Assembly: GCF_001447155.2 (NCBI RefSeq)
Contig: NZ_CP014754.1
Coordinates: 1,798,001 to 1,862,000, forward strand
Length of the DNA stretch: 64,000 bases
Direction: 5' to 3'
DNA from: Marinobacter sp. LQ44
Lineage (GTDB): Bacteria; Pseudomonadota; Gammaproteobacteria; Pseudomonadales; Oleiphilaceae
The number at the start of each line of letters is the position of its first letter. The first letter of the stretch is position 1. The notes below the pieces were generated by a model, which did not search any database, was not told the origin of the DNA, and worked only from the letters and a program-made list of their open reading frames with translations. This document shows, one piece after another, positions 60,648 through 64,000 of the stretch. Both the position numbers and the translations under genes were made by a program.

Positions 60648-60905
60648 CTAAGAGACCTTGCGCCTTTCCCTCATGACCTTCCAGTCAATGACGTTTCCCG
60701 CAGAGTCGAAATGGACATAGCCAGCATAACCATCCGATTCTTCCCAGGTTTTGATAAAGCCAACAACCTCGCCGTTCTCTGTGCACATTTCGTAGGACGT
60801 TTTACTAGGGTCTATCTGGCGCGATTCATCGACTTCAGGCTCGACCTCCCGGAGTATCTGGTCTTTTTTGAGAGACAAGGTGGTTTCAATCCAATCGGAA
60901 CTCAT
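60648..60905 (-). CDS. Small hypothetical protein, 85 residues
   Basis: This 85-residue protein is acidic and soluble: LKKDQILREVEPEVDESRQI, then ENGEVVGFIKTWEESDGYAG and YVHFDSAGNVIDWKVMRERR. The second half looks like a small beta-sheet. GAGGTG lies 7 nt before the ATG and a terminator follows, which supports expression. The plus-strand frame covering the same bases has no such signals. Confidence 0.6.
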   Translation of the reverse strand: MSSDWIETTLSLKKDQILREVEPEVDESRQIDPSKTSYEMCTENGEVVGFIKTWEESDGYAGYVHFDSAGNVIDWKVMRERRKVS

Positions 60906-61041
60906 GGGGCACCTCTTTACTGGGTAAGGGACAGCACTTATCTGGCTGTTTATTCTATGCTCAATTTAATCGGCTATTTTGATGTGTCTCAAGTTGATTT
61001 TGGTCTTAAAAATTGATCTGAAATAGCCTGCATTCGGTTGC

Positions 61042-61824
61042 CTAGTAGCCCAGATAACCGTAGCCGACCGTATCCCGATATTTTTCAATGTGTCGTACGT
61101 TGATTGCTCGGACAACGCCTTCTGCTTCAAGCTCACTGAAGCACGCATTGAATGCATCACGGTGTTCTTTTTTACGAAACGAGGCTCTATAGGGCGTCGG
61201 GGCAAAAATCGGAATGAACATCACTTTCTGGTGCAAATCAGCCTTATCCGCATAGGTTCGGTCCGCGCGCAAACGGTGGTTAATCTCCGCAAAGATAAGA
61301 CCATCCGCAAGCACCACATCCACGCGATTCAGAAAGAGCATTCGCGAGTGGATGCGCTGGTCTGCAAACTCGGAATATGAGGCAAAAGACTCAATGTGAG
61401 ATTCAATACCCAGCAATTGGGACGCACCGGCAAAGGAAACAACACGCAGCCCTTTTAAATAGCGAAGATGGTAAGGCTTGATGTTCGTGGACTCCAAAAC
61501 GGCGGCGCCATTCTGATAATACACGTAGGGAGTGCTTTCAAAACTTGGCGTGTCCATATCGGGAGGCACGGTCATTACCGCATCGCCCAGCCCCTCATGA
61601 GTGAAATTCCGGAGGTGCCGTTTGAAGGGGTAGAAATGAAAGTGAACATCTATGTCACATCGATCCATGACTGCAGCGAATATCTCGATATCGCGCCCAG
61701 CCGGCCCCTGTTCTGATGTTGCCGGGAGGTAGGGAGCTAGTACGAGAAGTGGCTCTGGCTCTGATGCTGCATTGGCCTGAGTGGCCAAAGTGCCAATAGC
61801 GAACGCCAGAAGTAACCATTTCAT
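61042..61824 (-). CDS. Periplasmic solute-binding protein, family 3-like
   Basis: This 260-residue protein has a signal peptide ending ATQANAASE. The mature part has the layout of amino-acid-type binding proteins used as sensors or orphan receptors: GPAGRDIEIFAAVMDRCDID, FYPFKRHLRNFTHEGLGDAV, RVVSFAGASQLLGIESHIES, and RVDVVLADGLIFAEINHRLR. No permease genes are adjacent. It may be an orphan sensor domain. The ligand is unknown. Confidence 0.75.
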   Translation of the reverse strand: MKWLLLAFAIGTLATQANAASEPEPLLVLAPYLPATSEQGPAGRDIEIFAAVMDRCDIDVHFHFYPFKRHLRNFTHEGLGDAVMTVPPDMDTPSFESTPYVYYQNGAAVLESTNIKPYHLRYLKGLRVVSFAGASQLLGIESHIESFASYSEFADQRIHSRMLFLNRVDVVLADGLIFAEINHRLRADRTYADKADLHQKVMFIPIFAPTPYRASFRKKEHRDAFNACFSELEAEGVVRAINVRHIEKYRDTVGYGYLGY

Positions 61825-62163
61825 TTAGATGCCACGTGATTATCGAGAAACTACAACTACTTCCCTGCACCTAAACTCAAGGTTACCGCTAATTCCATTT
61901 TCAGAATCACGATATTACTACATTAGTGTTTCAGCTCTGTGACAGTGACGCGCTCGCCTTGTTTACCACACTGATGAATACCTGGCTGGTCACGGTTCTT
62001 ATCGATTCGTTCCGCAAATCGCCGGCCCCAACGTGTCCACAAAGTGTCAGCCGTGTTTAGCGTAGAGACTCTGGAAGAAAGCCCTGTTTCGAATGTTCGC
62101 TTTTGTTTAACAGCGGGAACAAGCGCCACCACATCCCGTAAGCAACGGTCAAAACCAACCTTT
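61825..62163. other. Intergenic region with one dispersed-motif copy
   Basis: GAATGTTCGCTTTTGTTTA at 62091-62109 matches the left arm of the inverted repeat at 49817. An open minus-strand frame at 61923-62303 runs into the LpxR gene in another frame and is not supported. Nothing else is seen. Confidence 0.4.
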
Positions 62164-63162
62164 CTACAATGCCCAAGAAACTGACAGCGTCCCAAAGCTG
62201 AAGTTGTCTTTATGACGCTCGTCTTCACTGGTTGAGGCACGCAGTGTGACCGAGGCCAGCAGGTGATCCCACTGCCAGGCAGCGCCCAGACCAAGCTGAC
62301 CAATCAGCGGCCCTTCGTCAAAACGATAAGCCCCGGCATTGTCGTCGATGTAGGAATAGCCTACAGACTCCACGCCCAGCCCCACATATACTGACCAGCT
62401 ACTGCCTGAATCCTTGAACGAGCCCGGCAAAGCGATGGTTGAGGATGTACCAGCGTAGTCCGGCACAAAGTTTATAGGAAGGTGTCTGCCAAGCTGCCAG
62501 ACCAACCCGGTTTTAGCGGAGGTCCGAAAACTCGACAGTAGTCCGGATCCAACCACCGACACACGCTGTTCAATGTTGCCGCCCTGCCCGAGTTGCAGGA
62601 GTTTTCGGCCATGCGCAGCCTGAATGCCACCCACCACATCGGTTCCAAGCTGACTCCCCCACCCTTGCGGCTTGTCGCTTCCCGTGGCTTTGTGCACCCA
62701 TTTCTGAACCGACTCGGCACCGCTTTCGGGCCCAATAACACCAATGTGAGCACCAAAGCCGGTAATCGTATCGGCGTTCCAGCTCCATAGTGTGCCGCTG
62801 AGCGACAGGTGGCCGGCATAGGGAATGTCGTCGAACTGCGGACCTTTAACGGTAATATCTTCAGGCGTAACCATGAATTGCCGCAAACTCAGGCTTACCG
62901 CCTGCTTTGAATCGACAGTTCCAATACCTGGCAGAAAGCGCAGCTCATCACGCAGAACCCGGGCAAATCTTGCCGACTTTCCATCGCTCTCATCAGCGGT
63001 GTCCGTCAAATACGAAAAGCGTACCCCGTTTGTATAGCCGCGATCGGTTCCGGTAAGCAGGTCGTTATCCCAGGACAGGTTAACAACTTCTGCCCTGAGA
63101 CTGGCGGGCAAAACACTAATAACGAAGAGCAACAGGAAGGCATATTCGCAGCGACGACTCAA
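62164..63162 (-). CDS. lpxR: Lipid A deacylase LpxR family protein
   Basis: This 332-residue outer-membrane barrel has a signal peptide ending PASLRAEV. The N-terminal signature LSWDNDLLTGTDRGYTNGVR, with the Asn-Asp pair, and FDDIPYAGHLSLSGTLW, with the catalytic-type His, are diagnostic. LpxR removes the 3'-acyloxyacyl chain of lipid A. The C-terminus ends in Leu after SVSWA. It stands alone, and no lipid A genes are near. Confidence 0.88.
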   Translation of the reverse strand: MSRRCEYAFLLLFVISVLPASLRAEVVNLSWDNDLLTGTDRGYTNGVRFSYLTDTADESDGKSARFARVLRDELRFLPGIGTVDSKQAVSLSLRQFMVTPEDITVKGPQFDDIPYAGHLSLSGTLWSWNADTITGFGAHIGVIGPESGAESVQKWVHKATGSDKPQGWGSQLGTDVVGGIQAAHGRKLLQLGQGGNIEQRVSVVGSGLLSSFRTSAKTGLVWQLGRHLPINFVPDYAGTSSTIALPGSFKDSGSSWSVYVGLGVESVGYSYIDDNAGAYRFDEGPLIGQLGLGAAWQWDHLLASVTLRASTSEDERHKDNFSFGTLSVSWAL

Positions 63163-63875
63163 ATCCAGTCTCTCCGGTTAATACTATGAGTTAACGAGCA
63201 TGGCCTACTGTCGAGTCATACCTGTTACAACGGCCACTCAATCCAGATGTGGAGACTAAGTCGCTTTCCCTTGCTTTTCTAGTTCCCTCCCATCGACGCA
63301 GTCAGCTCTTACGGATTAACGTGCCGCCAGACTAGGTAAGAACACCCGATTACTTTGAAAGTTCAGCTGTAGTCAATCGACTTTACAGGCACCGGTTCTT
63401 TGCTGTCAGGTAAGCCTGAATTACTAAACTTTATTCTAATCGCCCCAAGTGTCAGCCAGGTGGTTAGCCGAACATCCCCCGTCATTCCCAATGACCTGTG
63501 ATGCGGCCAACCCTTGACTATTAACGAGTGCCGATGGGTGATACTCTCTCGCAAAATATAGCTTTCTACAGGCGGACTTTCGGACTACCCCGCTCGACTA
63601 CTGTCCAATTTCGGACAGTTAAAACCAGACATTTTTTCTGAGCTTGAAGTTCGCATAGTAAACTGCAAAACTAGAAATTAAGCAGTTGGGGCAGCGGTCA
63701 TTCTGTCCAGTTAAAGCCATCTCTAACCTGACAAGTGTGTGCCCAAACTTGGGATAAATCGTGTAACTAGCGGTGTTAAAAGAACTTTTCGCGAGCTTCC
63801 GCCCGACCTGCAAGTTACTGACGAACAACGATTTAGACCCACCGACCTCACTCCAAACCGACCCCAATCGGCGCC
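63163..63875. other. Long region without supported genes
   Basis: About 710 bp with stops in all frames at short intervals apart from 60-residue frames that look accidental. A palindrome is present at 63600-63619. The region could be the degraded end of an integrated element. Confidence 0.4.
63600..63619. repeat. Palindrome ACTGTCC-N6-GGACAGT
   Basis: Seven-base arms are spaced by AATTTC. No gene start is close, so a regulatory role cannot be assigned. Confidence 0.35.
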
Positions 63876-63920
63876 CTCCGGAGGCAGAGGTCAGAGGTTC
63901 GAATCCTCTCGGGCGCGCCA
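63876..63920 (+). pseudogene. 3' half of tRNA-Arg (anticodon loop to CCA), probable att site
   Basis: From the anticodon loop CTCCGGA (anticodon CCG) the sequence follows a tRNA: stem strand GGCAG, variable loop, T-arm AGAGG-TTCGAAT-CCTCT, acceptor strand CGGGCGC, G, CCA. The 5' acceptor, D-arm and most of the 5' anticodon stem are absent to the left. A 45-bp tRNA 3' end without its 5' half is the usual mark of an attachment site duplicated by integrase insertion. Confidence 0.75.
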
Positions 63921-63929
63921 TGAATATCA

Positions 63930-63962
63930 AGGACTTGCGTGAAAGCGCAGGTCCTTTTTTTT
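63930..63962 (+). terminator. tRNA-type terminator
   Basis: AGGACTTGCG and CGCAGGTCCT pair with one G-T pair around a 6-nt loop and are followed by seven T residues, directly after the tRNA fragment. Confidence 0.8.
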
Positions 63963-63967
63963 GGCTT

Positions 63968-63995
63968 GTGCCCAAATGGTGCCCTGACAGTGCCC
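63968..63995 (+). repeat. Three GTGCCC repeats spaced 11 bp
   Basis: GTGCCC starts at 63968, 63979 and 63990, that is, exactly one helical turn apart. Short phased direct repeats beside a tRNA attachment site are typical arm-type binding sites of integrases. The integrase gene would lie right of the window. Confidence 0.55.
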
Positions 63996-64000
63996 GGCAT

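Noticed and set aside
60549..61016. Open plus-strand frame of 155 codons
   Set aside because: It begins in the terminator hairpin and is antisense to the 85-residue gene, which has better signals.
61923..62303. Minus-strand frame of 126 codons
   Set aside because: It overlaps the 3' end of lpxR in another frame and lacks a start signal.
63619..63975. Minus-strand frame containing ARPRGFEPLTSASGG
   Set aside because: This peptide is a translation of the tRNA 3' end on the opposite strand, a common false gene.

Overview
The window looks like a chromosomal segment of an aerobic marine gammaproteobacterium, most likely Marinobacter or a close relative. This is an inference from the gene content: many acyl-CoA dehydrogenases, two TRAP transporters, a DcaP-type porin, LpxR, ChrA/ChrB and a GGDEF-EAL protein. 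No rRNA or complete tRNA is present to settle the taxonomy.

Layout. (1) 1-732 is the 3' part of a CopD-like membrane protein. (2) 782-6094 is a mobile-element composite. Two 5' halves of an IS21-type istA gene face each other in inverted orientation and flank a 'recombinase in trio' (RIT) element with three overlapping tyrosine recombinase genes. (3) 6266-42709 is a large catabolic region. It holds a TAXI-type TRAP transporter, a minus-strand beta-oxidation operon with alcohol and aldehyde dehydrogenases (10693-18388), an IclR regulator, a 2-hydroxyacid dehydrogenase, a thiolase with a glutaryl-CoA-dehydrogenase-like gene, a DcaP porin and a paired acyl-CoA dehydrogenase module with aldolase and MaoC genes. 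A seven-gene minus-strand operon (30111-37040) follows, carrying stand-alone homologues of both the kinase and the dehydrogenase parts of ACAD11, then a divergent acyl-CoA ligase, an enoyl-CoA hydratase and a DctPQM TRAP transporter. (4) 42756-43629 is decayed DNA. (5) 43770-49527 is a metal block: chrBA, a frameshifted dmeF-like efflux gene, a CsoR/RcnR-family repressor and a divergent His-rich protein/HupE/anchor operon. (6) 50159-63162 is mixed: a divergent pyruvate kinase and a CoA-transferase, a PhnD-like binding protein joined to a GGDEF-EAL protein, a beta-helix protein, several small genes, a periplasmic binding protein and LpxR. (7) The right edge carries the 3' half of a tRNA-Arg and phased GTGCCC repeats, a probable integration site.

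How it works together. Eight copies of a 17-bp imperfect palindrome (consensus about ATTCYGC-NNN-GCRRAAY) lie just upstream of the main transcription units of the catabolic region. This suggests one regulon, perhaps under the IclR protein encoded in its middle. The proposed flow is uptake through the porin and two TRAP systems, oxidation of alcohol or aldehyde groups, CoA activation, phosphorylation and elimination of a 4-hydroxyacyl-CoA by the split ACAD11-like pair, and then beta-oxidation. The substrate cannot be read from the sequence. In the metal block two identical 17-bp G/C-tract operators, one before dmeF and one between csoR and the HupE operon, point to joint control by the CsoR-family protein.
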